Numbered from the stretch's first letter, positions 12,148 to 27,600 are shown. The stretch: 64,000 bases of DNA from Membranipora membranacea (GCA_914767715.1 OU612068.1:14322001-14386000), one strand, 5' to 3'. The notes: a model not told the origin generated them from the letters alone. Numbers and translations are program-made.

Positions 12148-15100
12148 CTAAAACAAAGATATAGAGTCTATGATGGGTGCTGTGTGTATAGAGACTGGCG
12201 ATGGGTACCAAACGCTGGTCAAAGTAGAAACATAAATAGATTCTTATCTCCTGAATTGAGTTAATAATAAAGATAAGGGAGTTTACTTAGGCCTATATAT
12301 ATATTGTTCATCCTATACGCGCAACAATTGAAATCATACTCTAAAATGAAACTGCACATTGTAAAATTGTACACCATCATCCAAGATGGCCGAAAATTTG
12401 GCTTTTTGCAAATTGAGAGTAAGAAGAAGTTCAACATGAAATACTGTCGAATTTGAAGAAGGTTTCGTCTGCAAAACCCCTATTTCCCCAAAAAGATGTC
12501 CTTGCACAATGTAGATGCACACCTTTTTGAGTGATATTCGTCTTCTAAGCCTGCATGTCAAGTGGAGACATTACTGTGACATAACTATATTGAGGCGGCT
12601 TTGAAGATGAGTAGGAGATATATACTTGCATTTGGAACACCTATCATCCCCTTCAAACACAAGATTTGTATATTGACAACAGTCATTTTCTACCCAAAAA
12701 GGAAACTTAACCTGACTGTACCTTTCTATCAAGTTTTAACGTGTTGCCATGGTCCAAATCACTCCAAGTGAAGCATATGACGTGTATATGTAGAGTAACT
12801 ATGATAACTGTAGTGAGTAAGTGATCATACATCCAGCTTCTTTAGAAGCGTTATATCTAGCAGGATGTATGATTAATCCGTGAGAATATGTAAGCAGTTA
12901 GTAAAAGTCCTGAAGATAAGTTCCAGTCTTTCCTAGTCACTCAACTCTACAACAAACAACAGAACTCGCAAACCTGAATATCTGTGTTGATGATTGGCTC
13001 ATATATTTGATGATTGACCAACGAGATAATTGTGTGGGGTCAACCACTAACATTTTTTGTAGCCATGTCAAACAAAGGTTAAATCAGGGAGTAGTGTTAC
13101 CAAGAATACATAGATATAATAGTGTTTATAAGTGCTGCACATTAGAACATTTACGACATGGTTGCAGGTTTAGCTAATTGACATATATTTTGGGATGGTT
13201 GTAACTATTGAGACCACATGTAGGAAGAAGAACGACAACATGTCTCCACTTGGGTGGTGACAGCAGCCTAGAGAGAATAGAATAGATGAGTTCTGAGATA
13301 GAGGTGAGAGACAGCAAGTGAAGAGAAGGAAAACTACTATAATGTTATGATAAAACAAAGAAGTAGCCCCAGTTTACACATTGTGAGTGACAGGTAATTT
13401 CTATGTTTAGAATCCTCCTGTTGCCAAAACCATATCCTATCACAGTAAAAAGATGAACAGCAAAGCCAACTCAAACTCGCAAGATTTACTCCATCCACGT
13501 TAATACGCCATAGTATGTGACTTTGTGAATCTTTTAGATGTTTCACTGCTGCTGCAGGAAAAGCCTGCAGTATATTCTGCAAGGCTAGTAATCTTGCAAC
13601 TAAACTGAATTTATCTGGTTTTTCCCAGGCCCCTGCGAAGCTTTTCAATAAATTCAAACAATGCAATCTATGCAAATTAGTAGAAGGGGAATCCCCGTTT
13701 TTTAGTTAGCCAAAAATATCCTTAGGACTGAATATTTGAGCCTATAATGCATTCTGCGCATGCTCAGCTCTGGGCATGAGCTGATCTCTGCAAAATTGAG
13801 CCTCGGAATTCCGAAGCCATCTGATTGGCTACCTGCTCTGGTGGTATGCTCCTCAATGCGTGCGGAATTGATATTGATAGTTATTCTCTCTTGTCACCAT
13901 TAGCTGATTTTGATCGGCAGTTCATGCAGGGGCTATCCCATTCTCCCTGACCAAATTTTCTCTCAGAACCTAGACTAAACTCATCGTTCTTGCACATGCG
14001 CAATTTAAAGTCACACATGATTTATACTTAGCCTTACGACATCTACTTTGTGGTAACTATAGCCTAGTTTATCAGTGATCTACATGCCCAGTCAGATCAC
14101 GAGAGTCAGTATGCCTATAATGAGGACCTTTCACAATCTAGTGCATTGTCTATAGTATTTATAATCTATAGTAATTATACATACTGGTTGTACTTCCTCA
14201 ACAGTTAATACTGCCAACATACAGTACTCATGACTGCCAACACACACAGTAAGCATTGCACTATGCATTATAGCAAAGCGTCTCCTTGTCCAAAGAACAT
14301 CACCAATCTAGATTGATGCTGCTTTGCTATTGGCGTTCAGCTGATATGCATTGTAGCCGTCAATGTAACAACTGCTATCAGTAATATTACAATTATTTGT
14401 TCGCGCCAGCGGAGGCAAACTGTCTGGGTAACCTACCAGTGTGATGAGGGTTAGCTTTCCACAATTGGTCATCAAGAACAATTTCAATCCTACATATCGT
14501 CCTACCCTTTTTTTAAGCCTTGCAGAGCGCAATCTGAATGTGCTGGTTGCAGAGCACAGATACAGCTCTACCAAACCAAATTACATCAAGCATGAAATGT
14601 ATCATTTTTTTAATATGAGGGGAAATATTCTTTCCCTCATTCGAACAATTATTCATGGGGATCTTAGCAACATGTCAATAAGTAGTTGCTCAAACATTGC
14701 ATTATAACATTTCATATGATATGAGGTAATTCAACGACATGGTAATATAGAAGTATGTACACTCATAGAGACTAAGATTACATATACCAGATACAGTTAG
14801 TAGACTCAACTTACTTTTATATCGATTACTATAGATGTCAGTTGTTAGGGATGTCATTTATGTAAGGCATTTAAATCATTCAAAGAGGAGATGTTAATTA
14901 TTCTGACAACTTAACGAAAGTCAGGTGTGGAATTGACTGAGAGATAAATTACATTTGCAATGAGGAAGTTGAATTTGTCAGCAAGACTTTCACGCTTTAG
15001 TTGGTTGAGCTCATTTCTTAGACACGCTCAACTAACCAGGCAATAGAGGAATGCATGATTTTTTCCTTTTTTTTTTTACCTGTTAACGCTACTCAAAACA

Positions 15101-18100
15101 TAAACTGTCTTTAGGACACAATTTCAACTTTGCTCCAAAGACTAAATCACCCTCTTCTGGTCTCCAATGTTAAGTATCTCAGACTGATTGATGATCAGCC
15201 ATTAACTCCTAATCCCATAGAGTATATATGGATATCCTATCGGACTTAAACGATATAACTGGGCTGGGTGTATTTTTTTTAATAAATAAACTGAATAGAA
15301 TTTAGGTGAGGTGAGGATGTTTACAGATCAGGTCATGGCTATATACCGTGATACTGGTACTTTGTAGAAAAAAGGCTTACATCAGACCTTTTACATCACT
15401 ATGGCTTATGCCGGGAGCAAGATGAGGAAGGAGATATTATGACAGTTGTGAAGCCATGAAATGGTTCTAAATGTTAACTTTCTCGGCAAATGTGTCTTTT
15501 AAATTGAAATATTTGTATGTCTAAGACAGTCGCAGAATAAGCTGCCTAATAAATAGAATGGTTGAACCGGTAGTGTGACAGTTCCCATGTAGGTGTGATA
15601 GCTGTAGATGTCATATATGTAAATGATTGAGTCCCGAGATTATGGGCTTAACGGAGCCGGTGTTAACAGGTACGGCAAACTATCAGCAACGCATGCTGCT
15701 GTATTTAGTCCTACCTCAGAATGGAAAGGAGTTGTTTGTAAGAAATGATTGCCGATGAATCTTTCGTTGTTCTGATTTGTTATGAATAGCTGCCAGTAGA
15801 GTAGGACCAATAAGTTACATTATCATGACCACTCTCATGTCTGTTGTAGCCTTATAAGAACCAAAACTGTTGAATGATCCTATTGAGGAGTACTCCTTAG
15901 ACGTTGTGGTGAGGAGTAACTTAACTGTTCTAAAAAGTAAGTTGCCAGTCTTGTATACCTATACCTACCAACCCATGGGCGTATATTCCAAAAAATCTGA
16001 CCCACCACTTTTCACCCAGACACAACTCGCGCGCGAAAATTTCGCGAACTTATTCGCAATATTTGACATTTTTATGGTTTTTCACCCATTCAATCCAATT
16101 TATACCCAGAAATGGGTGTTTTATATGGAAAGAGCATGACAAAAAAGAGTCGTGGGTGGTGATATACGCCCATGTACCAACCACTATATGTTCAGTTTCT
16201 TGGCTACAGACCTGAAGAGAGCTAGAATTACTGAGAGAGGCAGGCATGTTTTTGACTAAATGGAATCGGTGCTTGAGGTGTAACAGTAGTAGTTGGGAAG
16301 TCTTCTCAACTACAGCTGTTATGAAAGAAGGTCACCTTCCAAAAGTGGTACCTGTCCTTGGGTTTTAACATGAAGAAGTATTTAAAAGGTACCAACTTTA
16401 AGTTACTATTACTCCAGTCCTTGGAAGACTTGGCTGTTATAATTTGTGACTGTGACAGCAATGACAACAGTTGCAGTAGAGTTAGTAGGTAGTAAGTAGG
16501 CCTGTAATAATTATACTATAAATAAGCTTGTGAAGAAGATTCCAAGTAATATCATAGGTACTGATAGCAATAAGATACTGACAGTGATAAAGAAACTTCT
16601 ACAGTTACAAATTCTGTGCTGTTTTCATAACAGATCAGTACTAACTACAACTAGGTTATACAACATAACATTGAGTTGACAATTCACATTAATTAAATTA
16701 TTTTACATGTTGTTGCCAACCAGACTTACCAACAAGAACTTCTTGTGTGATATCTTAAACACCATAAGCAGACCTACCTGATTATAGGGGAGAGTCTATC
16801 CACTCTAACATGACATGTCTCTTTGAGCACCTAACTCCTTGATCGATCTAACAATCAAACTTTTTGATGAATCATTGTTAGGCTGACAACAAAACACTAA
16901 ACATTTTATTTTCCCCTTCTTTTGTCCTTGAAGTTGAACTCTTCACAGCGAGCCCAGTTTTTTTATGTTGCTTAAAAATATTTTTCCCACTTTATCAATA
17001 AAAATCAAATCAATCAATGATTTAAAGACCAATGGTGAGCCTCGGATAAAAAAATAAAATAACAGAACCTGTAGTTGGACTCCAACAATCTCTTTCACTA
17101 AGAATGTTCCATCTACCTCTTACATGGGGCTCCCAGTTAAGGATTGAAGATTGATTGGCCAATATTATTCATTCATTCAAATCATCCTTCACCATTCATC
17201 ACTCACCATTCATCTTGTCTTTCTCTCAGTCCAGTACCATTCATTGGCCAGTATGATTCGCCTCTTTTGTTGTGGTGATTAGTGACTGATCGGCATTATT
17301 ATCATTAGTAGTCATATCTCACGCTTTGATTAAATATACCACAATAGTATTGTATGAAGACAGCAAATTTTGCTACGTACTCCTTTTTTATTAATTATTA
17401 TCCTCTAGGAGCCCACATTATTTATCGGTCTTCCAGTCATTCCCACAATTGAATATAAGTCACAGGCCTACTCCAAATGTATATTCATTGATATGAATAT
17501 CCCATATCTCTCCCAGCTGGAGTATGCCTACTGTAGCCTGGGACTCATCGGTTTCATCAGTTTGGTTTATCGCAGTCGGTGCGTTGTCGTCCTTTGATGC
17601 GATGTGTCGATAGGAGACAGTAGTTGTAACGGCAAGAGTTTCCAATCTAGTAACATCGATGAGCAGATGAGTGTCATTGTACATAATCATTGGCTAAACA
17701 AGGAGTGCAATATAGATATGACTAAGCAAGGAGCTGGAGAACAGGATAATTCAACCAGTAGTGCACCTGTTGATGACAACCCTTAATCAACTGTGAGCAG
17801 TTGCATCCTGCCCTAATTCATCTTGATACCTAGTGAAGTTGCTGGTCAACAAAGCACACATGGCCAGGTCTAATCTAGATCTCTGGTCAGCTCGAACTCA
17901 GGTGGTCATATGGTTTTTGAAGTCGAAATTTTACAGTTGACCATAGAATCTCCCCAGACAATCTAGAGCTACAAGGTGATGCCGCTTGCGGTCCTTCGTA
18001 GAATTCATCGCAAATGTAAATGTAGATCCAAAGCTAGAGGACAATCAAGAGCCATGAAATTAAAGTTTTTGCGTCAACTACTCAAGACATTGGGATTGGT

Positions 18101-18688
18101 CAGTCATGATCATCACTTAACATTCATGCTCACAGAGGATATGCCAACCTGAACCAATCAAACGGTCATGACTCCTGGTCCGTAGCTGTTAAATTTCCTA
18201 GCTCATGTACGGTTCATTGTAACATATGAGTCTAGTCTAGTGTGACGATAATATACACATATGTCCACATAATAGCACCTACTTACTTGCTAGCTAGTTG
18301 GACCAGTTCAGTCACTACTTGCTACAATGAAGCATTTTGACGGAATTTCCCTCAATTCTGACCATGGTGGTTGGTGGTTTTATGTTCGTTCATTGCATCT
18401 GTTCTTGTACAAGTTAAATTTTCCACTCCAATGTAAACATAACATTCAAATGATGCATATGCAAGTCATGTTAGTGGGCTGTAGAAATGAAGCCCTTGCA
18501 CTCTCCTACCGTACAAGGTCTTGAATACACAGGGTCTCCGACACTGATTCTAGGTAACTAAAGCCCATGTTAGTACACAGACTATCAATACTTCCTCTCA
18601 CTGGTAGGCCTATAACTGCTCATACACATGCCATATGTAACGCCGATATTCTATTTTATACCTGGTAGCTGAGTGAACCTGCTTGACC
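12148..18688. other. Long region with no confident exon
   Basis: This 6.5-kb stretch separates the two groups of minus-strand coiled-coil exons and lies upstream of the DPF coding start at 18689. Weak exon candidates exist on the minus strand at 12722-12761 (40 nt, exits in the phase needed by 12147) and 16732-16779 (48 nt, strong donor GTAAGT). Neither restores a full phase chain with the exon ending at 20388. Other open frames look like noise or old repeats. Much of it is probably intron plus the DPF promoter and 5' UTR. Confidence 0.4.
12722..12761 (-). CDS. Possible 40-nt upstream exon of the zinc-finger gene
   Basis: Read on the minus strand, the stretch is preceded by an AG and followed by GTACAG. 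In the frame that exits at phase 0, as the exon at 12049-12147 requires, it encodes charged residues (DLDHGNTLKLDRK) compatible with coiled coil. The acceptor tract is weak and no upstream exon with the matching phase was found. Confidence 0.25.
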
Positions 18689-21600
18689 ATGATGACTGAT
18701 GAGATGAGATACAGTGCAGCGATGGAATCTGTCAAAACTTGGAATTCTAAGATGATGATAGAGAGGAAGATGCGCCAGCCTTATCTCGACAATACCACAG
18801 GATTGGCTCAGACAAACTGTCATCTGTGGGTCTCCAATATGGACAGAAATCCTGGTCAGTATGGTTTATAGATTACAATATCAGTAATTAATGGGTATGG
18901 GCTACAATGTAGACGTTCTTATATGTAGTTGTTCTGTTCTGTGATATCCCCATTGATCAGTGGTGTATCAGACTTAAGTTAAGTAAGGCATTACAATCTT
19001 GCTTGGGAAGAATGCTGTAAACTATAATTGTATTTGCCTCTGTGCGTATAGCCTCCGGCGCAAGTTTTCAGCTCTGCATATAAAACTTTATCCTCCTTAG
19101 TAAAAATTTGTTTCCGGTCAGCAAAAATTTTGACAAGAGCAGCTATTGTGGTTTAGTGCTTGGGATGTGAGACGTGGGCTGCCCGTAGGCAGAGCATTCC
19201 AGACTTTATCTGTACTTACAAAGAAGGGATATGATGTAACGGCCGCAGTTCAGTTTATTTGTTGAAATCCAAGGGTTGATTTACTCAAGCAGGAAAATTT
19301 CCCTTGTCTAGCACAAGTTTTTGAGTTGAGTTGACATGGGAAGGAACTGTTTCAAAACATTCTTTGCTGTAAATTTTGACAATTGCACCAAGAAAGCTTG
19401 ATAATTTTTGTACTAATAATGGTATAAATAAAGTAATGTGATGTATGTGATTCAAATTGTAGGCATACGTGATAAGATAGATAATAAAGAGTATAAAAAC
19501 TGTTTTGTGATATAAATACTCATGTCATAAATAAGTGAATACAAATAATTTACATGGAGATCAGTCAGGGCATATAAACACTGGTAAAATATGGGAGCGT
19601 TTGATACTAATAATCTGAAATTTATGTCTGAAAGCAGAGCAGGCATTAGGCAGTAATACTTATTGGTGGTCCAATGTGGAAGGTAAACGGTTGGTGAGAT
19701 ATTTTTAATGATGAAGCCGCTATGAAGGCAGGTTTGTAGTGTAGCACCATATCTGTCTGTCTAATATTCGATCTGTCTCCTCGAGTAATACTGAACAAAC
19801 TAAGTGGCAAGCTGATTTATATGTGTTTGAGAATAGTGAGAGAGCTATGAATATGTCAACTTTTTCTGTAATCCGGGAAGAAATCCAGGAATTGTTCTGA
19901 ATTCTACAAACAGAGTAGTGATTGATAAGGCAATATCTTCGAGAATATCATGTGTTGTGTCACCAGGCAAGTTGAATGCAAAACAGGCTCAGATATGTGA
20001 TCTTTGTCGGGTATTGGTTGATATAGGTTGATGAGGTAGTTCAAGAAAGTTTAAAGCTGTAAAGGTTTCAAGTTGAGTCTTTCTATGGCCAGTTGGACCA
20101 ATATTGTGATAATCTGGAAGCATTTGCAGTCCTGATAAAAATCCTGTAAGACCGTGGGACCCAAATGCAAAAGGGAAGAAGTTTTTCATTCTTATAGAAT
20201 GACACACACAAAGAGTAGAAATTTCCTTGTAATCAAAAAATGTTGAATTAGGCTCCAGTAAAAATTTTACAAGATTGTTCTACACTTGTACCATCACAAG
20301 GGAATCGAGTTCAATTTTACTAATTAAGGGCGGGAAAGTGTTCTCATGATAATAGTGTAATCTTGATCTCAGTGTGGTACTATATACCTGGTTGTACAGG
20401 TGCAGCACTCTGACTCCTATCTGGCTCATTGAATCCTCTAGTAGGGTGCATACTCTGCTTAGCGAATCTGGTGAAGGAGGATCTGCGTGGCTGGCTGTGT
20501 GGGATAGGATCACCAGCTGTGTGAGAATACCTCATCACTGGCTTCTTAGTGGAGGCCTCAATCAATCTGAAATATAAAATTAGGTTGTGATGTAATGGAT
20601 TGTTGAAATGTTAGGTGACCTTTCAATTCCTCTGGTGGTTCCATCAATTAGAATGAGCGATGCTTTAATAAAGCAAATTATCACTATCACATCACTCAAA
20701 ATTGTCATTCACTTGGTTTTTCAATTAGACAAAATCTCTGCCAAAAACGCTCACTCAGAATGTATATAGTTTCATCAATGAGTGAGCGATTTCTGAGCGA
20801 GACCTAGCAGCTATCATTCACTCGTTGAATGAGCGATCAGATAGCTATTTCAGCTGTTTTTGATTGAAAGACCCCCTGGCTAATCTTTGAGTAAAGGTGC
20901 CAAGGTTACCCTGCTTTGTTTATGTCTTTCTGTAATGATAAAGGTGTCTGTGTGGTATTTGATTTGGTTGGGCATCACCTCTCGGAAAGCAGTGCGTGGC
21001 ATATATTTGAGAAGCGTTTAAGTGTGTAAAGAATTATAATATGCTTTTACAGCGTGTGGATCTGAAAGATGAAGGAGTTGTCTGTTCTGTGTATGGGAGA
21101 TGATAACTTTTATACTCACTGTTTGTATTTGTTGAGTTGTATCTGTAGTTCTGACAATGCTTTATTTGTCACATCTAAAAGATGCCATGTAGATTCATGA
21201 TCAACATGGTCCATTAGCTCCTTCAGCTGCTTACGTATAAGTACACTAAAATAACAACATAACGTGTAAATTTCGTTTATGTGTGATACCACGTGTAATG
21301 ATGGGCGTTGTTGTGACTCAAGTTTCTCTTGATACCTGCCAATTGTTCAGCTGTTTGTCATTTATATTAGGCTTCCATATGTGCTAACCACTCGAAGTTA
21401 TTTCAGGCAATAAGGTCGTGGACGCTTCAGGGTCAAAAAATTGAATTGAAAAGTTTGAAAATCATAATACATTAATGTTTAACGAAGGCAAGTCCCATGA
21501 TTGGCAACAGAATTACCAATTGGTACCAAAGAGTTAATTGTTTATAGTGGGATACCTGTTTTCTGTTGGTATATCTTTGAGCATGTTACTGAGGTTATTA

Positions 21601-24600
21601 CTGAGCTCATCAGTGAGTCCTTTATGAGTTATATCTATACCAGAGTTCTCTCTCATCAAGCTCTTCTTAGCTTGTTTGTGACGCTGTACTACATCCTACA
21701 CAAATTCAGTTGGAAATATTAATATTCTTCAGAAGGTGATACAATGTTTCTGCTTGCTGATTTATGCGCTTTCAATTTGCCAAAAGGAAGACTTAAAAGT
21801 TTTTTTATCTTTCTGAAAATTTTAAAAACAAAATTCAGCCAGCGCAACAAACAAACAAAATTTGCCATAGGGTTTGATAATTGACAGTAGTAAGACCCAG
21901 AGGTTTCTTTAATTTAGAATGAGAGAGGTCTTTTGAACCAATTTTTTACCATAAAGGGCCCATTCTTTCTGAACAGTCATGTATAGTTCCACCTAGCAGT
22001 GAACTCTGGCACTGTTTGCTGATCTCAGCGTTGGACTATCCGCTTACTAGATAAATACCTGTCAGAATATCATAAACCCACTTCACCCACCTTCCAGTGT
22101 TGAATGTCTTTGCGCAATGTTCGAAGTTCCGTCTCATATTTTTGCTGCATAGCAACATCAGATTCCACCCCTGCACAGATGTTCTCATAATGCTTTATCT
22201 GAGCAATGAAAAAATGGTAAAACTCAGTTCAAAGTGCATCAAAGCTATAAAGCCCGAGATATAGGTAGTTCATTGGTAAAAAAATTATTTTTTATCTATA
22301 AAAGTATTAAATCTGTGTCTACGCTAGGCTTCGTACAGATCATAAGTTACTAAGGGAAATTCAAACAATATTACACAGGCAGCACACGACAGGTGCTGTA
22401 ATGGGTCACTTCTGCAATGTAGCCAGTGGTGTTGTATGTTCAATGACAACCCCCTACAATGTACTGGGTTAAATAAGTCCAAATTCAGTTTTATGTTATT
22501 TGAATTCTAGCTGTGTCGGACAGGGATATTCGATCCACCCACCTCTCTGACTAGGTTATCTTTCTCTCGTTGTAAGAAGGCTATCGTATCATCCTTCATC
22601 AGATTACTCTTCTTCATACTAAGCAGCTGCTCCTTGAGTTCTTGTATCTGATTAAACGCTGACCCTGAGCCAGACATCGACGAGCCAAACTTCCCAAGCG
22701 CCCGGTTACCCGGTAATCGCATCGACATGGTGTACTGATATCAGAGAAGAAGCGCTAAGTTTATCCAATCTTCTCCTTATAATACTTTCACTCCTATAAT
22801 TATTACCAACTTCTCGATAACTTTGCTGATCCGAAAGCACTTTAATGTGTCCCGATGTGGGAAAATATCAGCTTTGTATGCTCTCAAGCATACTTGTTCT
22901 GTTAATACAGTCTAGCGTTTAACTTTTATTAGCCTTTGCTTCAGTCTAATTTCCTGTATTTGAAGTGTTGTATTGACATTGGTGAGAGGAAATTCACAGT
23001 TTTTAATATATATCGAGGGTTGAGTCGAGTTGTTTATACGTTTACCGTTGACCGATACAGTCTAGGTAGCGTGTATAGTTATTTGTCGCTCCCGCAAAGG
23101 TTTTTTTGTTTGTTGTGTATTAAGTGAAAACAACGCGACAGCTAAGCAATCTTTTCAAAACTTATGAAAATACTGGAAAGTGAATGCAATCATTGACGCT
23201 GACTAATTAAAATGTTTTATACTAGCTGAGTGTTAAATTCTATAATGTTTTCTAAGATAGGCTCACAATTGTTGTGATTTTAAGATTTGCTAATAATAAA
23301 ACTAATTTGGCATCTTTTGCTGTTGATATTAAATTTCTCGAGGCCATGGATTGTTGTATCCAAGCACCATTACGATTTTCGCAGGTCTACTAAATGTAAA
23401 TTGACACCTTGGCTAATTGTGAGACTGGATTATTGATGGAAGTTGGCTCCAGGCAGAAAGATTTATGTTCTGCGCAAGTTATTGACCAAATGTTCAGTGG
23501 GCAATTAGAATGGATTGCAATGCGCAATAAGAAATTTAATATTTAACCTGTAATATAACTTCTGGACTTTAACGGATCAACATTTTATCCTCGAGAGTTT
23601 GAGACCTTGTCAAAAATAACTTCCAGACACAATATTGCAATTGAGCGTGTTATAGAGAAAGCAATAAAAAGAAGCAAATTTCAGGAATGGTGCAATACTG
23701 ATAAACCTAGTCTGAGCACTCCAGACTCTCTTACCCACTCTCCGACGGCCCCTTGGCCAAGATTTGATACAACAAATAAAAGGAGTTTGAGCCCCCGGAA
23801 CCCTTACAGACCCCCCCCCCCTGACTCCCCTCCCCCGGTTAGGGGGCAGAAGTTGTACATGGATAGCCTCATTTATTTGCCATTTATGTTACATCATAAA
23901 AAAACATTAGAAATAATGCATTGTTGCTGACAATTAATGTATTATATATATTTACATATCGTTATATTTGCCAGGTCTAAAACCAGGTCAGATTTACTCG
24001 TACCCGGCTAGAAAATGGAGGAAGAAGAAGCGCGTAGCTCCTCCTCCTCCTTCAGCGATGCCTGGCAGCGACCCGAATGTCATAACGCTAACCGCCGAGG
24101 ATTTTATTCCTTCTGATCTCGATCCTGTAGTCAACCTAAATAAAGTCAACGACAACAGTAAAGATAAGTGGTGAGTTATCTCCCCGATTTTACCGCAGCC
24201 ATCGAGTTTTTAGTATTAGTGTTGTGTTCAGTTATCCCATGGTAGCCAAAATCTTTATTTATGCAACAAAATGGAGTTGATTTAGTGATAGGTAAGCTTG
24301 GCAAAAGAATGCATACAGCTTGTTTTCTGGATCCTTGTTTATTTCTCATTTATCACTCCACCCTCCAAAAATTATGTTGGGAAAACTGCGAATGCTGATT
24401 GCTGAATGTTTTATACAAACCTATCCCAATCCAACATAGCCCTGTCACGCTGCTTCTTCTTGTTTTGGGTGGTACCCGAAACAAAAAAGTGGCCGTGTGA
24501 CAAGGCTAAATCCAATCTACAAAAATCCTTTGATAATCCTGCCTACCCCTGATTCCACATGCCTGCTTGTATATATAATTTCCCCTCTGTTGCTGTTAGG

Positions 24601-27600
24601 TATTCAAGGTATGCGCTTCTAGTATAATCACCACAAATGAGTTCTCAGCTCCATGTAGGCCTATATGTTAAGCTTCACTCAAGCAATGCTTCTTGGCCTT
24701 GTGGCGAAAGCAACACATGTCATATTGTTAGATCAAGTCTGCTATGGCCGCAATTTTTTGGCTAGGGCAAACTGCTTTAAAGCTTTATGTGTATCGTTGT
24801 TACAGACAGTTTACCCTGAGCACCGCTTATATTTCTTTTTTCTCACTCCCTAACTGTAACCAATTTCTACACAGTTCAGCTTAGTAATGCTTAGATGCTT
24901 ATAACTGCAGATAGATATTTAAAGCAAATGCATTCAAACCCTTTTGATGGCCGCAAGTGTAAGGGAACGCCCTGCTCTAAAATGCAGACTGTCTAGCTGT
25001 GTTTTGTTGACATAAAAAGATTCATGTCCTATGAGCATGCAACTCTTATATAAAGTAACATGCTGCTGTTTTATTCTGCTTCTTTGAGCATGCAGGATTT
25101 GGAGGGGACTGCCTATCTTCTTAGGATCGCCAGAGGTCTGCTATGGGTCAGCCTTCCAAAAACTATATCCACTTCATGCAAACCGCCCTGCTGTGTGTTT
25201 GTGTTACCTGATGGGCATTTTGAATCACACTTACTTTATTCATTTGTGACACAGGTTTGCCAGTGGGCCTCAGTATGAGGAGATAGATGAATTTGATGAT
25301 TTTGAAGATGAGTTTGATCCTTATGGAGATGACAGTGATTTTGAGGATTCAAATTCAAAGCGTAAGAAAGCTAAGAAGAAAGAAGCTACCCCTGTACACA
25401 CTAAAGGATCTCGTCGGTCTACCAGAGGGGGAGGCCATGACGAGGAACAGAAACCATTCCAGTGTGAACGTAAGTTACTTATAGGTCAAGACCAGAAAAG
25501 ATAAGACCAGATAAGACCAGACCAGATAAGACAAGTCCATATAAGGCAAGTTTAGTTATGGTAGATGGGGAAAGTTTTGATGTCAATCAAACAAAAATAG
25601 TCATGCAGTTCATATCAAAGCATATAAGGTCAAGTGTTTCATTAACCATGAATACGTTTATGTAGGTTGTCATTTTGTCATGTATACCTAGTGATTCTCT
25701 GTTTGACCAGTGTGCCCAGCTCGGTATAAGACGAGACCAGGACTTGATTATCACCTCTCTCATGTTCACCAAATTGGTAAGGAGGATGGATCAGCTATAG
25801 GGCTGCCTGTAGCTCGTACTGAGAGCCCTCATCACTCACACCACCACCACCATCACGCTGAAGTACCTGAGCACTCCGCCTCGACACCGGCTCCAAGAGA
25901 AGCACTGGATACTCCACCACCACCAACAACTGGCGCTAAACCCAAAGTAAAGAACCCTGTATGTGTTCTCTATCTATCGCTATCTATCGCTATCTATGAT
26001 TTACTGCAATTTCTTCAGCATTTTGTCTGCTCCAAAATTTCTGAAGTTTGAAGTTGTCTACAATCTTCAATTGCATCGAAGTAGGTAGACAACTCCTCTA
26101 CAAATCAGGATCTGAGTGTAATCATTGATATCATCAGGAGGGGCATTCAGGGATTTAGCGCTTGATTATCACACCCATAAGCATATAAATACATAAATGA
26201 AACAGAATATTTATAAGTTTATGATCGCAACATATAACCAACTGAGTAACCGATTTTGAGTTTCGCTGCGAAGTGAAATTTGCTTACATTTCCGGGTAGA
26301 TTATACATGCTCTCCTTTCTTTTGCACTTTGTTGTTTGGTTTACTTATTTCACAATTTCCATCCCAAGCAAAATGTCACCTTATAACATACTCACTGTTG
26401 TGATAACATCATGATTACAATTTAGGTCCAGGAGTTATATTTTAAGTTTCACTATTCAGCTGGTACAATATGATACTCCACGATTAATCAGTTTACAAAT
26501 ATAAATACATTACTTTTGATCTTACATCTATCTTGTTTTGTTGAATTCCTAAAAAGCTCAGCGATTACAATACCATTTCAAACTAATTATCCACAAAGCA
26601 AATTCTAATGTTGCCCATTTTTGTCGTCCAGGGCTACCTGTACCTGAGATGAATAACTACTCAGAGGTCCCTGAGAGTTGAGCCTGTACCTCCCTGTATT
26701 CTTGTCGAGGACACCGACAGCTGATTGCTGAGATTTTGTGGAAATCAACAGTCACACAGAGCAAAACTTGTCAGAGATGATTTATTGCACATCTCCATCT
26801 AACTATTATGCACTCCCAACTACTTAGCATGATTCAATCTCTGAGGTCTACAAGACATCATAGCACTCTGGCCAGCATTGTTTTGTATTTACCAGGTGCC
26901 TAATGATTATTGTGACTTCTGTTTGGGAGATGCTTCTATGAACAAGAAATCTAAGGAGGCTGAAGAGATGGTGTCCTGTGCTGACTGTGGCAGATCAGGT
27001 ATTCGTCTCATCCTTATCTTATAGTAAAATCTAAAAAAGATACCGTCAATTACTTTTTTTTTATTGTGTCAAAGGCTTTCCAAATTGACTGGGCAAAACA
27101 GTTGTTTCACAGCAAGTTTATAGTTTCGATCAGTCCGATCCAATTCGAAAATCGGTTGATGCAAAGTTTTGAATATCTGTTTTCTATATAGGTACAATGT
27201 GAAGTTCTATAGTCATAAAAAGTTTCGCTTATAACTGGAATTACTGGCCAACAAACATTTCTGTCCATTATTGGCACGCAATATTTCTGTTTTGACACGT
27301 CACTCAAATTTATTTTTTCTTCAGGTCACCCTACATGCTTGCAGTTTACTGATAATATGTGTGTATCAGTGAGGAAGTATCCATGGCAGTGTATCGAATG
27401 TAAGTCATGTGGACTCTGCGGCACCTCCGAGAATGATGTAAGTGTATATCATATATCATAAGATTAATACTTTAACAGAAAAAAAACTGACTTTATCTCC
27501 ACAAATTGATAATTCAATGCAGTTGAAAAATTGACACACAAAGTCCAAATAGAGTCTTCCAAAGCTGTTGTAGCCCTTCCCCAATACAGACCTACAATCA

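Noticed and set aside
13337-13675. 112-codon minus-strand frame
   Set aside because: No recognisable domain, poor splice context and low coding character; probably chance or an old repeat.
17604-17786. Open frame upstream of the DPF start
   Set aside because: It ends in a stop and cannot join the DPF start exon, which has an in-frame stop immediately upstream of its ATG.
23607-23930. 107-codon proline-rich plus-strand frame just before a DPF exon
   Set aside because: DPF splices directly from 18854 to 23975 in phase; the Pro run comes from a C-rich tract, and nothing resembles the DPF family.
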